64,000 nt of DNA from Microbacterium esteraromaticum (GCF_017303215.1 NZ_JAEMWU010000001.1:124001-188000); one strand, 5' to 3'; positions 1-8,721 are shown, numbered from the stretch's first letter. Made by a program: numbers and translations. The notes: generated by a model from the letters alone, not told the origin.

Positions 1-152
1 GGGGTCAATAATCGTCGTGTGCAGCCCTCTGAACCCGACAGATTTTGACCCCTCGTGGATGGGAATGGGTGCGCGGGGGCGGGGCGGGGGAAGGTGTGCG
101 GGGGCGGGGGCGGGGGAAGGCGGAGAGGGGCAGGCGGGGCGCGGCGGATGCC
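1..152. other. Gene-free G-rich edge segment
   Basis: No convincing gene is seen. From about 67 to 128 the plus strand is a run of G-tracts of three to five bases separated by one to a few bases, so the strand could fold into G-quadruplexes. It lies just downstream of the minus-strand aldo/keto reductase. Confidence 0.4.
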
Positions 153-1166
153 TCAGACGAGGCGCTGCGCGGGAGAGACGCCGTATGTGTGCTCCGGGTC
201 GTCGTTGACGACGCCGGCGAGCGCGGAATCGATCGCGGCCATCGTGTCGGCATCCAACCGCACTCCGGACGCCTTCACCGTGTCGGCAAGCTGCTCGGGA
301 CGCGACGCGCCCACGAGCGCGGCGGCGACGTTCGGGTTCTGCAGCACCCAGGCGATCGCGAGCTGCGGCATCGTCAGACCCGCCTCGGCCGCGATCGGCT
401 TCAGCCGTTGCACCGCTTCGAGGATCTCGTCGCGCAGGAAGCTCTGGATGAAGTGCGCCCCCGAGTGCGGATCGGTCGCCCGCGATCCCTCGGGCACCGG
501 CTGACCGGGCAGGTACTTGCCGCTCAGCACGCCCTGGGCCATCGGCGACCAGACGATCTGCGAGATGCCGAGCTCTTCCGAGGTCGGCACGACCTTGCCC
601 TCGATCACGCGGTGCAGCATCGAGTACTGCGGCTGGTTCGAGATCAGCTGGAACCCCAGCTGCTTCGACAGGGCGTGGCCTGCGCGCAACTGCTCGGCGG
701 TCCACTCGGAGACGCCGATGTACAGCGCCTTGCCCTGGCGCACGACGTCGGCGAAGGCCTGCATCGTCTCTTCCAGCGGAGTCTCGTGATCGTAGCGGTG
801 CGCCTGGTACAGGTCGACGTAGTCGGTGCCGAGGCGCGTGAGCGATCCGTCGATCGACTCGAAGATGTGCTTGCGGCTGAGTCCGGTGTCGTTCGGTCCC
901 TTCGGCCCCGTGGGGAAGTACACCTTGGTGAAGATCTCGAGGCTCGCGCGCCGCTGACCTTCCAGAGCCTTGCCGAGCACGACCTCGGCGGCCGTGTTGG
1001 CATAGGTGTCTGCGGTGTCGAAGGTGGTGATGCCGGCATCCAACGCCGCGTGCACGGTCGCGACGGCGGCGTCGTCGCCGACCTGCGATGCGTGCGTCAC
1101 CCAGTTGCCGTAGGTGATCTCCGAGACCTTGAGTCCGCTGTTGCCCAGATAGCGATAGTTGACCAT
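153..1166 (-). CDS. Aldo/keto reductase
   Basis: 337-residue NADPH-dependent oxidoreductase of the aldo/keto reductase superfamily, expected to be a cytoplasmic TIM barrel that reduces aldehydes or ketones. The catalytic tetrad is visible as Asp50 and Tyr55 (FDTADTY), Lys81 (FTKVYF) and His123 (YQAHRYDHE). The C-terminal third has the coenzyme-binding pattern ALVGASRPEQL. Length and the opening MVNYRYLGNSGLKVSE resemble the voltage-gated-channel beta-subunit-like/YajO subgroup. The ATG lies 6 nt after a TAGCGT hexamer, so the message is probably leaderless. It is divergent from the two-component system. The physiological substrate cannot be read from sequence. Confidence 0.9.
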   Translation of the reverse strand: MVNYRYLGNSGLKVSEITYGNWVTHASQVGDDAAVATVHAALDAGITTFDTADTYANTAAEVVLGKALEGQRRASLEIFTKVYFPTGPKGPNDTGLSRKHIFESIDGSLTRLGTDYVDLYQAHRYDHETPLEETMQAFADVVRQGKALYIGVSEWTAEQLRAGHALSKQLGFQLISNQPQYSMLHRVIEGKVVPTSEELGISQIVWSPMAQGVLSGKYLPGQPVPEGSRATDPHSGAHFIQSFLRDEILEAVQRLKPIAAEAGLTMPQLAIAWVLQNPNVAAALVGASRPEQLADTVKASGVRLDADTMAAIDSALAGVVNDDPEHTYGVSPAQRLV

Positions 1167-1172
1167 GTGCCC

Positions 1173-1178
1173 ACGCTA
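1173..1178 (-). promoter_or_regulatory. -10 element of aldo/keto reductase (leaderless)
   Basis: TAGCGT on the minus strand followed by six bases and then the ATG at 1166. The expected transcription start is at or next to the start codon. No clear -35 is seen. Confidence 0.55.
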
Positions 1179-1207
1179 GTGGCGTTCCGCACCGCGTGGG
1201 GCGGTGC

Positions 1208-1213
1208 GACACT
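1208..1213 (+). promoter_or_regulatory. -10 element of response regulator (leaderless)
   Basis: GACACT followed by six bases (gggagc) and the ATG at 1220. The spacer could also serve as a weak ribosome binding site. Confidence 0.45.
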
Positions 1214-1219
1214 GGGAGC

Positions 1220-1891
1220 ATGTCCGCCCCCGCCGATGCGCTCCCCCGACTGCTGTACGTCGAGGATGAGGTCGAGACCGCCGCGATGGTCGCCGAGGTG
1301 CTCTCCGACGAGTACGCGGTCGATCATGCCGGCACCGGTGAGGCGGGCCTCGAGCTGGCGCTCGGTCGACGCTACGACGTGATGGTGGTCGATCGGCGTC
1401 TGCCGGGCATGAGCGGCACCGATCTGCTCACCGCGGTGCGCACGGCGCACATCACCACTCCGGCGATCATGCTCACCGCGCTCGGCACGGTCGACGACCG
1501 GGTGAGCGGCCTCGATGCGGGTGCCGATGACTACCTGCTCAAACCCTTCGACTTCGATGAGCTGCGCGCCCGCCTGCGCGCTCTGCGCCGCGGCCGAGGA
1601 CCTGGGATGCGGCGCGAGATGGGCGACTGGCTGTTCTCGGCATCGGCGCTTGCGCTGTACGCGCCCGACGGCGCGCGCATTCCGCTGACACAGGCCGAGG
1701 GCGATCTGCTCGAACTGCTGACCTCCAGCCCGGAGCACGTCTTCTCGCGCGACGAGATCGTCGCCAGCGCCTTTCCCGGAGGGTCGGCCAGCAGTGTCGA
1801 CGCGCTGGTGCACTACGTGCGGCGCAAGTCGACACCGGAACTGATCGAGACGGTACGCGCCCGTGGGTACCGCAGCGGGATGCCACGATGA
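1220..1891 (+). CDS. OmpR/PhoB-type response regulator
   Basis: 223-residue DNA-binding response regulator. The receiver domain covers residues 10-120, with acidic residues Glu15/Asp16, phosphoacceptor Asp58 (VMVVDRRLPGMSG) and conserved Lys108 (LLKPF). A short linker leads to a C-terminal winged helix with the wing pattern VDALVHYVRRK and ETVRARGYR. The start at 1220 was preferred over an in-frame ATG at 1196 because it sits 6 nt after a -10-like hexamer and removes eight residues that do not fit the family. Its stop overlaps the start of the kinase (ATGA), so the two are translationally coupled. The signal is unknown. Confidence 0.93.
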   Translation: MSAPADALPRLLYVEDEVETAAMVAEVLSDEYAVDHAGTGEAGLELALGRRYDVMVVDRRLPGMSGTDLLTAVRTAHITTPAIMLTALGTVDDRVSGLDAGADDYLLKPFDFDELRARLRALRRGRGPGMRREMGDWLFSASALALYAPDGARIPLTQAEGDLLELLTSSPEHVFSRDEIVASAFPGGSASSVDALVHYVRRKSTPELIETVRARGYRSGMPR

Positions 1892-2883
1892 GCCGCCGAG
1901 CAGATCATGCCGTCGCCGCCGATCGCGCCCGCGTGCAGCGCTCCGCGGTGCGTTCCGGTCTCTGGGTGGGCCTCGCCTCGGCGGCGGTGGTCACTGCGGT
2001 GACCGCGACGATCATCGCGACGCTCGTCACCGCCAGTCGCCCCGACGGTCGTCCGCGGCGCGACGACGATCCCGGCGGTGGACGCCCGCGCATCCTCGAT
2101 CTCGACGATGTGCTGCCGGTCGTGATCGTGATGGGCGTCATCGGCGTCCTGCTGCTGGCGGTCATCGCCTGGTACGCGTCGCGTCGGGCATCCGAGCCGC
2201 TAGCCGAAGCGCTGGGCGTGCAGCGCGCGTTCGTCGCCGACGCCAGCCACGAACTGCGCACTCCGCTGACGACGCTGAACAGCCGCATCCAGCTCGCCGA
2301 GCACCGACTGCGCGGGGGTGAGGATGTCCGGCCCGTCCTGCACGACATGCGCCGGGATGCCGAGGTGATGGACGCCGTGCTGACCGACCTGCTGCTCGCC
2401 GCCGAGACCGCGGGGGTGCGCTCCGACGACGCCGACGCCGCGGCGCCAGTGGCGGATGCCCTCGCCGACGCCGCCGCGGTGCTGGAACCGCGAGCCGCTG
2501 AACGCGACGTGCGCATCGTCAGCGATGTGCCACCCGGACTGCACGTCGCCGCCGAACCGACCGCACTGCTGAGGGCGGTGATCGCGCTGCTCGACAATGC
2601 CGTGCGGCACAGCCGCGACGGCGGAGCAGTGCAGCTGAGCGCGCGTGCAGAAGGCCGCCATGTGCAGATCCGTGTGGCTGATGAGGGCACGGGCCTGTCT
2701 GGCATCGACCCGTCGCGGGTGTTCGAGCGGTTCACCCGCTCGAACACATCGGCTCAGCGCACGGGCTTCGGGCTCGGCCTCGCGCTCGTGCGTGATGTCG
2801 CCAACCGCTTCGGTGGCTCGATCGAGGTGGAGGACACGTCACCGCAGGGCACGACCTTCTTGTTGACGCTGCCGCGCCGGTAA
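1888..2883 (+). CDS. Sensor histidine kinase
   Basis: 331-residue membrane kinase, partner of the preceding regulator. Transmembrane helices lie near residues 22-48 and 75-98, separated by only about 25 residues (Arg/Asp-rich), so there is almost no extracytoplasmic sensor domain; this suggests sensing at or in the membrane. The phosphoacceptor is His121 in SHELRTPL. The ATPase domain shows the N box (LLDNAVRHS), G1 (DEGTGLSG) and G2 (GFGLGLALV). The ATG overlaps the regulator stop by four bases. Confidence 0.93.
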   Translation: MSRRADHAVAADRARVQRSAVRSGLWVGLASAAVVTAVTATIIATLVTASRPDGRPRRDDDPGGGRPRILDLDDVLPVVIVMGVIGVLLLAVIAWYASRRASEPLAEALGVQRAFVADASHELRTPLTTLNSRIQLAEHRLRGGEDVRPVLHDMRRDAEVMDAVLTDLLLAAETAGVRSDDADAAAPVADALADAAAVLEPRAAERDVRIVSDVPPGLHVAAEPTALLRAVIALLDNAVRHSRDGGAVQLSARAEGRHVQIRVADEGTGLSGIDPSRVFERFTRSNTSAQRTGFGLGLALVRDVANRFGGSIEVEDTSPQGTTFLLTLPRR

Positions 2884-2895
2884 GTACGGGTGAGC

Positions 2896-2911
2896 GCCGG
2901 CAAGTGCCGGC
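2896..2911. terminator. Possible weak hairpin after the two-component operon
   Basis: Repeated GCCGGC blocks separated by AAGT can form a 6-bp stem shortly after the kinase stop. There is no T-run, and a third GCCGGC follows, so the assignment is tentative. Confidence 0.25.
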
Positions 2912-2996
2912 GAGCGCCGGCTGAGAGTCGCCGATCGGTCGGCTATGAGGTCGCCGTGAGAGTCGGATTCTTGGCGTTCTCTTGGTGCGCGCGCGG

Positions 2997-3002
2997 GACA
3001 GT
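2997..3002 (+). promoter_or_regulatory. -10-like element before the acidic membrane protein
   Basis: GACAGT followed by six bases and the ATG at 3009, matching the leaderless pattern seen across the window. Confidence 0.35.
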
Positions 3003-3008
3003 TCCCTC

Positions 3009-3632
3009 ATGACAGAGAACAACGACACACCCGCCACTCCCGCTTCGGACGACGCTGCGACCGCGGATGCTACGCAGACCCAGAACGACGGTGCGACGCT
3101 GCCGCTGACTCCGCCTGCGGATACGGCGCAGCAGACACCCCCGGCCGCCGGCGCGGCGGCAGCCGATGCCGCACCACAGGCATCCGCACCACAAGCATCT
3201 GCGGAGTCCCGGCCGTTCTGGAGCCGTACCGGCGTGCGCATCGCCGCGGCCGGCGTCGCCGGGGTCGCGCTCCTCGGCATCGGAGCCGGCGCGGGCTGGG
3301 CCGCCCACGGTGAGCTGCAGCCTGCCGGGCAGCAGATCCAGAGCTGGGGCCCCGGCGGCCAGCCGGGCGGCGGTCAGAACGGCGAGCAGGGCGATGGCGA
3401 CGGCCCCGGCCGCGGCGCATCCGGCCCGGGTGAGAACCGCGGCCCGCACGGTGATCGTGACGGGGACGGCGACCAGCGCGGTCCTGGCGATCGCGACGCC
3501 GACGGCGACGGCGACGGCACGTCGCAGGACAACGGCACCGAGCAGGACAACGACACCGAGCAGGACAACGGCACCCAGCAGGACGACGACACCGAGCAGA
3601 CGCCGACCCCGCAGGAGTCCTCCGCGTCCTGA
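3009..3632 (+). CDS. Acidic single-span membrane protein
   Basis: 207 residues of unrecognised family. The first 65 residues are Ala/Thr/Asp/Pro-rich and would be cytoplasmic. One hydrophobic segment follows (around GVRIAAAGVAGVALLGIGAG), then an outward-facing tail rich in Gly and Asp with near-repeats such as GDRDADGDGDG and four copies of an (E/Q)QDN-type unit (NGTEQDNDTEQDNGTQQDDD). The tail resembles calcium- or metal-chelating Asp repeats, but no RTX nonapeptide is present. It precedes, on the same strand, the ferric-reductase-like operon with a 57-base gap, so a role at the outer face next to the electron-transfer system is possible but unproven. The ATG at 3009 fits better than an upstream in-frame one at 2982. 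Confidence 0.65.
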   Translation: MTENNDTPATPASDDAATADATQTQNDGATLPLTPPADTAQQTPPAAGAAAADAAPQASAPQASAESRPFWSRTGVRIAAAGVAGVALLGIGAGAGWAAHGELQPAGQQIQSWGPGGQPGGGQNGEQGDGDGPGRGASGPGENRGPHGDRDGDGDQRGPGDRDADGDGDGTSQDNGTEQDNDTEQDNGTQQDDDTEQTPTPQESSAS

Positions 3633-3689
3633 CCGGCGCCATCGGACGACCTCGCAGGACTCGACAGCGACCAGAACCGGAGCACGATC

Positions 3690-5099
3690 ATGGTGGCTTC
3701 CCCTCACGCACCAGCCTTCACAGCCCCTCGTGCGCAGAACGCGCTCCGCCGTCTCGAGGCGTGGCGGCTGGGTGCCGTCATCGTCGTCTGGTCGACGAGT
3801 CTCTTCGTCGTCGCCCTCTGGGTCGGCGGCGGAGGTGTCGATGCCCTGCTCGGCGGCGGGGCCGAGACCCTCAACGCCCTCGGACGCCTCACCGGACTGG
3901 TCTCGTCCAATCTGTTGCTGCTGCTCGTGCTGCTGATGGCGCGGATCCCGCTGTTCGAGCGGGGCTTCGGCAAGGACGGCATGACCAGGATGCACCGGCT
4001 CACGGGCTTTTGGTCGTTCGCTCTCATGCTGGCGCATCTGGCTCTGCAGACGCTCGGGTACGCCGTGGCCGCAGGTGTCGACCCGATCGCGCAGTTCGTC
4101 GGGTTCGTCGTCGACTACCCCGGCATGCTGCTGGCGCTCGCCGGCACCGTGCTGGTGGTGCTCGTCACGCTGACTTCCATTCGCCGGACCCGTCGGCGCC
4201 TGCGGTACGAATCGTGGCATCTGCTGCACCTGTACGCCTACCTCGGAGCGGGGCTCGCCCTGCCCCACCAGCTCTGGACGGGTGCCGACTTCACGGCTTC
4301 CACGGCGGCGACCTGGTACTGGTGGGGCCTGTGGATCGCCGCGGCGATCGCCGTGGTCGTCTACCGCGTGATCGTTCCGCTGGCGCGGTCGTCCCGGCTC
4401 CGGCTGCGGGTGTCCGAGGTGTCTCCGGACGGCTCCGATGGTGTCACGGTCCGCATGCGCGGCGGCGCCGTGCACCGCCTGGGCGCCCGGCCGGGGCAGT
4501 TCTTCGTCTGGCGCTTCCTCGACGGCCCCGGCTGGACGCGGGGGCACCCGTTCTCGCTGTCGGCAGCGCCGACGCGCGACGAGTTGACGATCTCGGCGCG
4601 CGTGGTCGGGGACGGCACCGAGCGCCTGACGGCGCTGACCCCGGGAACCCGGGTGCTCATCGAGGGCCCGTACGGTGCGATGACCGGCGAGCGGCGAAGC
4701 GGGCGGCGGATGCTGCTGATCGGCGCCGGCGCAGGAGTCGCGCCGCTGGTGGCCCTGCTCGAAGGCGAACAGTACGGCCCTGGCGAGGCGACCATCATCA
4801 CCCGGGATTCCACTCCGGCGGTCGCCCTGCGCACGGAGGCGCTCGCGGTGCTCGAGCGCGAGCGCGGCGTGCGGCACGTCGCGCTCTTCGGAGCTCGCGC
4901 CCGGTCGGGCGCCGCCTGGCTGCCGGATAGCCACGCGGGATGGAACGGAGCAGACGCCCTGCGCTTCCTCGCGGCGGATCCCCTCGACTACGACGTGTAC
5001 GTCTGCGGGCCCCCGCAGTGGATGGCTGCGGTCCTGCGCGACGTGCGCGCGGCCGGCTTCCCGTCATCGCAGGTGCACCACGAGTCCTTCACCGTCTGA
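3690..5099 (+). CDS. Ferric-reductase-like transmembrane flavocytochrome
   Basis: 469-residue integral membrane oxidoreductase. About six hydrophobic helices span residues 25-225 and carry candidate haem ligands His102, His116, His177/His180 and His193, as in ferric reductase/NADPH oxidase-type domains. A ferredoxin-reductase-like part follows: FAD motif HPFSLSAAP, nucleotide-binding GAGAGVAPL and the C-terminal YVCGPPQWM. It should pass electrons from cytosolic NAD(P)H through FAD and haem across the membrane. GGAG precedes the ATG by 8 nt. Immediately downstream are an FMN-binding protein and ApbE, so the likely acceptor is covalent FMN outside the membrane. Confidence 0.88.
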   Translation: MVASPHAPAFTAPRAQNALRRLEAWRLGAVIVVWSTSLFVVALWVGGGGVDALLGGGAETLNALGRLTGLVSSNLLLLLVLLMARIPLFERGFGKDGMTRMHRLTGFWSFALMLAHLALQTLGYAVAAGVDPIAQFVGFVVDYPGMLLALAGTVLVVLVTLTSIRRTRRRLRYESWHLLHLYAYLGAGLALPHQLWTGADFTASTAATWYWWGLWIAAAIAVVVYRVIVPLARSSRLRLRVSEVSPDGSDGVTVRMRGGAVHRLGARPGQFFVWRFLDGPGWTRGHPFSLSAAPTRDELTISARVVGDGTERLTALTPGTRVLIEGPYGAMTGERRSGRRMLLIGAGAGVAPLVALLEGEQYGPGEATIITRDSTPAVALRTEALAVLERERGVRHVALFGARARSGAAWLPDSHAGWNGADALRFLAADPLDYDVYVCGPPQWMAAVLRDVRAAGFPSSQVHHESFTV

Positions 5100-5114
5100 G
5101 ACCGAGGAGAGAAC

Positions 5115-5621
5115 ATGAAGACCAGCCCGCTCCTGCGGATCGGCTATGCCGCTCTCGCCACGATCAGCGGCCTGGTGCTGCTGTTCGGATACCGCACCTC
5201 GCACGTCGTGACCACCCCCGCGCAGGCGCTGCCGGCGTCGTCATCGTCGTCATCATCATCCGTGCCATCCGACACGAGCACGACCGCCTCCGACGGCACG
5301 GACTCTTCGTCCGAGGCGGGCGCATCATCATCCTCAGCACTTCGGGACGGCACCTATACCGGCGATGCGGCGTCGACACGCTACGGACCCGTGCAGGTGC
5401 AGATCAGCGTGAGCGGCGGCAGCATCGCATCCGTCGACGTGATCGACTATCCCGATTCCAACCACCGCGATCAGCAGATCAACAGCCGAGCCATCCCGCT
5501 GTTGGTGTCCGAGACGACCGCATCGCAGTCCTCGAGCATCGATCTGGTCTCGGGTGCCACCTACACCAGCCGCGGGTACGTGGAGTCGCTGCAGAGCGCG
5601 ATCGACCAGGCACGCGCATGA
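5115..5621 (+). CDS. Secreted/anchored FMN-binding protein
   Basis: 168 residues: an N-terminal hydrophobic segment (residues 7-26, signal or anchor), a Ser-rich linker (41-75) and an FMN-binding domain from about 76. The flavinylation motif D-L-V-S-G-A-T ends at Thr149, the residue expected to carry FMN through a phosphoester bond made by ApbE, encoded next. A strong GAGGAG lies before the ATG. The stop overlaps the apbE start (ATGA), tying production of the substrate to its modifying enzyme. This arrangement is known from flavin-based extracytosolic electron-transfer systems. Confidence 0.88.
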   Translation: MKTSPLLRIGYAALATISGLVLLFGYRTSHVVTTPAQALPASSSSSSSSVPSDTSTTASDGTDSSSEAGASSSSALRDGTYTGDAASTRYGPVQVQISVSGGSIASVDVIDYPDSNHRDQQINSRAIPLLVSETTASQSSSIDLVSGATYTSRGYVESLQSAIDQARA

Positions 5622-6427
5622 CCAGGCGCGCACGGCACGTCGACACGTGCGAGGTGATGGGCACGGTCGCGAGCGTGCACGTCATCGGCGCCGACCGGGC
5701 CACGGCCGCTGCGGCTGCACGCGACTGTTTCGCGGTGCTGCGCCGCGCCGACCGCGTGTTCAGCACGTACGACGACGGATCGGACGTCCGCAGGATCGCA
5801 CGCACCGAGCTCGACCCCGCAGACGCGGATCCGTGGGTCGCCGATGTGCGGGCGGCGTGCCTCACGATGGCCGACGAGACCGGCGGGCTGTTCGACGCCT
5901 GGCGACACGGCTGGTTCGACCCCACCGGCCTGGTCAAGGGCTGGGCGGCCGAACGCGCCGCACGCCAGATTCTGGGCCCGCTGGTGCGACCCGGCGGAGC
6001 GGTCGCCGCCGCCCTCGACGTGGGCGGCGACATGCAGGTGTTCAGCGCGGACGATGCGGAGCACACCTGGAACGTCGGTATCGTCGACCCCTCGGACCGC
6101 CGTCGGGTCATCGCCACCGTACCGATCCGCAACGGTGCGATCGCGACCTCGGGCAGCGCGGAACGCGGTGCGCACATCATCGATCCGCGCACCGGTTCAC
6201 CGGCGACCGGTATCGTCTCGGCCACCGTGCTCGCCGATGGTCTGACCCGAGCAGACGTCTGGGCCACGGCGGCCGTCGCCGCCGGGATCGATGGCTTCGC
6301 CGGTGTCCTGACGGCGCGAGAAACGTCAGGCATGACCGTGGATCGCGCCGGGCACGTGCGGCGATGGATCACCGGTACCGAAGCGGGTATCGAGGTGTGT
6401 GTCGAGACGGCCGGGAGCGGATGCTGA
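5618..6427 (+). CDS. apbE: FAD:protein FMN transferase (ApbE family)
   Basis: 269 residues. It transfers FMN from FAD to the Thr of the preceding protein. Visible family features are the early MGTVASVHV strand, FDPTGLVKGWAAERA, the Gly-rich ALDVGGDMQV and the metal-site region ATSGSAERGAHIIDPRTG. The protein is shorter than typical Gram-negative ApbE (about 330-350) and has no clear signal peptide or lipobox. The ATG at 5618 overlaps the upstream stop. A long in-frame extension upstream is the shadow of other genes. Confidence 0.88.
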   Translation: MTRRARHVDTCEVMGTVASVHVIGADRATAAAAARDCFAVLRRADRVFSTYDDGSDVRRIARTELDPADADPWVADVRAACLTMADETGGLFDAWRHGWFDPTGLVKGWAAERAARQILGPLVRPGGAVAAALDVGGDMQVFSADDAEHTWNVGIVDPSDRRRVIATVPIRNGAIATSGSAERGAHIIDPRTGSPATGIVSATVLADGLTRADVWATAAVAAGIDGFAGVLTARETSGMTVDRAGHVRRWITGTEAGIEVCVETAGSGC

Positions 6428-6459
6428 GATCCGCCCGGGCAGGACGCACCGTCAGCCGA

Positions 6460-6942
6460 TCAGGCGACCGACACGGCGACCGGGCGGCTCCGCGCCAGGC
6501 GCACGACGAGCCAGACGATGCCCGCCGAGGCCAGCAAGCTCGTGATGTACAGCGGTGCGGCCCAGGGCGACGCATCCGCGCCGGAGATGAAGAACGTGTC
6601 GGCAAGGCTCATTCCCGGAGCGAACGAGGCGACGAAGAAGGCCGGAGCACCAAGCACCAAGACGATCAGGAAGAGCAGCATCAGCACCTCGGGGTCGAGG
6701 TCGGCGCGCATGCCGAGCACCGCGATGACGATCGCGATGACGACGCCGACCGCCAGCACTCCCAGCGCGAACCCGACGGGCATCGTCTCGCCGACGGCCG
6801 CCATCTCGGCATAGACCTCATCAAGTGAGAGCCCGGGGGCAGCGGCCAGCGGGTTCAGCACGAAGATCTGCACGGCCGCCCACACGGCGTACAGCGCCAC
6901 CGCCACCACACCGGCCAGAGATACCATCGCGCGTCGGTTCAT
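6460..6942 (-). CDS. Small integral membrane protein
   Basis: 160 residues of no family I recognise. Four hydrophobic segments are visible, around residues 6-28, 55-78, 86-108 and 130-150; the second pair is linked by the short loop GMRADLDPEVL. It follows the DUF4407 gene on the same strand with a 12-base gap, so the two probably form an operon and may work together in the membrane. Confidence 0.7.
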   Translation of the reverse strand: MNRRAMVSLAGVVAVALYAVWAAVQIFVLNPLAAAPGLSLDEVYAEMAAVGETMPVGFALGVLAVGVVIAIVIAVLGMRADLDPEVLMLLFLIVLVLGAPAFFVASFAPGMSLADTFFISGADASPWAAPLYITSLLASAGIVWLVVRLARSRPVAVSVA

Positions 6943-6954
6943 GGCGACAGCCTC

Positions 6955-8631
6955 TCAGACGCCCGCCGGTTCGCGCAGATCGGCACGCGTCATCGGCACA
7001 GTGGGCGGACCGGGATCGACGACAGGGGCGGATGCCCGGGCATCCGGCCCTCGGACAGCATCCGCCGCTCCAGTGAAGCCGACCGCAGGAGATGGCGAGG
7101 CGTTCTCGGCGACGATCGCGGCGCGATCGCGGAAGCCGTCGGCGGTCACGCGATCGAGATCGACCTGCTTGCGGATCGCTTTCGCCTTCTCGTACAGCGA
7201 GGGGTCTCCCCAGCTGGTGAGCACCTTCACGATCACCGGCAGCAGCTCGATCATGAAGAACAGCGCCGCGATCAGCACATGCGCCCACCAGATGGCGGGC
7301 TCCTTCGCGGCGAGGTTCTTCAGTCCGGTGATCTGGCTGAGCAGGCCGACGGCTTGCGCGTTGCCGGCGGCCACCGAATCGGCGCGGGCGTTGTAGGCCG
7401 CAAGGGCCTGCTCGTAGCTCTGCTGCGCGGCGGGCAACTGGTCCTGCGCCTGCTGGCGGTTGGTGGCCTCCGAGGCCGAGGTGTTCTGCTTGGCGGCGGT
7501 CTCGGCGGCGGCGAGGTCGTCGTTGGCGTCGCGCAGCTGCGCGGCGAGCGCATCGTAGGTCTGCTGGGCCTGAGCGAGCTGCGCCTTGGCGGCGTCCGAG
7601 CTGGAGCCCTCTCCGTTCACGCCCGTGCAGCCGGGCACCTCGCCGGCGCCCTCTCCGGTGAGCTCGCACTGGTACAGCGCGCGGGCGTCATCGATGACCT
7701 GCTGCTGCTCGGTCATCTTCGCGGTGACGTCGTCGACGGTCGAGGCCGCCGCGGCCGTCGACGCCGAGCCCGATTCGGTGCCGGCGACGATCCCCGTCGC
7801 GGCCTGGTTCTCGAGGGCGGCGACCCGGGCGGATGCCGCGTCGAGCGCGATCTTCTCGGGTCCCTCTTCGAGGGCGGCCTGATCGGACTGCGACTGGGTG
7901 ATGTTGGTGGATGCCACCTCGCGCGCGATGTCGTTGTGAAACACCTGCAGCACGAGGGGTTCTGCCACGAGGAAGCCGATCAGTGCCGCCATGGCCACGC
8001 GCGGCACAGCGAGGGCGATCAGTTTCATGACGCTGCGCGTCGACGTCATGGTCGAGGTCAGGAACCGGTCGAGGTTGAAGATGATGCCGCCCCAGACGAC
8101 GGCCAATGGCACGGCCACCCAGATCGCGACCTGCACGCCCGTGGTGAGGGCGAACATCATCGAGATCGCCGAGACGAGCGCTGTTCCCAGCAGCACGAAG
8201 AACATCTGCACGAACCGCGGGGTCTCGCCGGGCACCCGGTCGAGGATCTCCCCCTCGGCACCGCCGAGGATGGCCATGGTGCGCAGGCGCGAACCCTCGG
8301 CACGGGGCGCGCGCTCGGCACGGGGCGCACGCTGGCGACGTGGGGCGCGCTCGCGGCGGGGCGTGCGCGCGTTCGCCGGCGCGGAGTCCGGTTCGGTCTC
8401 GGGGAGCTCCGCGGGCGCGGGCTCGGCGCGCTCGGATGGGTCGGCCGGCTCGGACGGGTCGGCCGGCTCTGACGGGTCGACGGGAGTCGACGGGGCGGGC
8501 GCACCGGTCGGCTCGTAGTGTCGCAAGAAGTCGAGGTCCTCGTCGGTCACCGAGCCGTCAGACGCGTCGGTCTCCAACGAGATCCGCCCCTGGGAATCCA
8601 TCCGACCAGGGCGATGTGCGGAATAGGACAT
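6955..8631 (-). CDS. DUF4407 membrane protein
   Basis: 558 residues. The N-terminal 110 residues are disordered, with tandem DPSEPA-type repeats (encoded by 18-base DNA repeats around 8432-8480) followed by basic RAPR-type repeats. The DUF4407 core begins at EILDRVPGETPRFVQ, with paired helices, the motif FNLDRFL, another helix pair, a long Gln/Ala-rich coiled coil (roughly residues 230-420) and a last helix before a cytoplasmic tail. The function of the family is unknown. The ATG at 8631 was chosen over a more upstream one because TACCCT plus six bases precedes it. Confidence 0.8.
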   Translation of the reverse strand: MSYSAHRPGRMDSQGRISLETDASDGSVTDEDLDFLRHYEPTGAPAPSTPVDPSEPADPSEPADPSERAEPAPAELPETEPDSAPANARTPRRERAPRRQRAPRAERAPRAEGSRLRTMAILGGAEGEILDRVPGETPRFVQMFFVLLGTALVSAISMMFALTTGVQVAIWVAVPLAVVWGGIIFNLDRFLTSTMTSTRSVMKLIALAVPRVAMAALIGFLVAEPLVLQVFHNDIAREVASTNITQSQSDQAALEEGPEKIALDAASARVAALENQAATGIVAGTESGSASTAAAASTVDDVTAKMTEQQQVIDDARALYQCELTGEGAGEVPGCTGVNGEGSSSDAAKAQLAQAQQTYDALAAQLRDANDDLAAAETAAKQNTSASEATNRQQAQDQLPAAQQSYEQALAAYNARADSVAAGNAQAVGLLSQITGLKNLAAKEPAIWWAHVLIAALFFMIELLPVIVKVLTSWGDPSLYEKAKAIRKQVDLDRVTADGFRDRAAIVAENASPSPAVGFTGAADAVRGPDARASAPVVDPGPPTVPMTRADLREPAGV

Positions 8632-8637
8632 CCCTCG

Positions 8638-8643
8638 AGGGTA
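8638..8643 (-). promoter_or_regulatory. -10 element of the DUF4407 gene (leaderless)
   Basis: TACCCT on the minus strand, six bases, then ATG at 8631. The same hexamer and spacing occur before rlmN. Confidence 0.5.
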
Positions 8644-8721
8644 GGAAACCGTGCCTGTGGGAGTCCCGGACGATCGCTGGGACGACTCCCAGGAACGCGC
8701 GTGGGTCCGCCACCCCATCGG

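Noticed and set aside
45-1382. Long plus-strand open frame across the aldo/keto reductase
   Set aside because: It is the antisense shadow of a gene with clear catalytic motifs and runs on into the response regulator in another frame.
2943-4934. 663-codon minus-strand frame opposite the electron-transfer operon
   Set aside because: Arg/Gln/His-rich low-complexity product with no domain; typical high-GC antisense frame.
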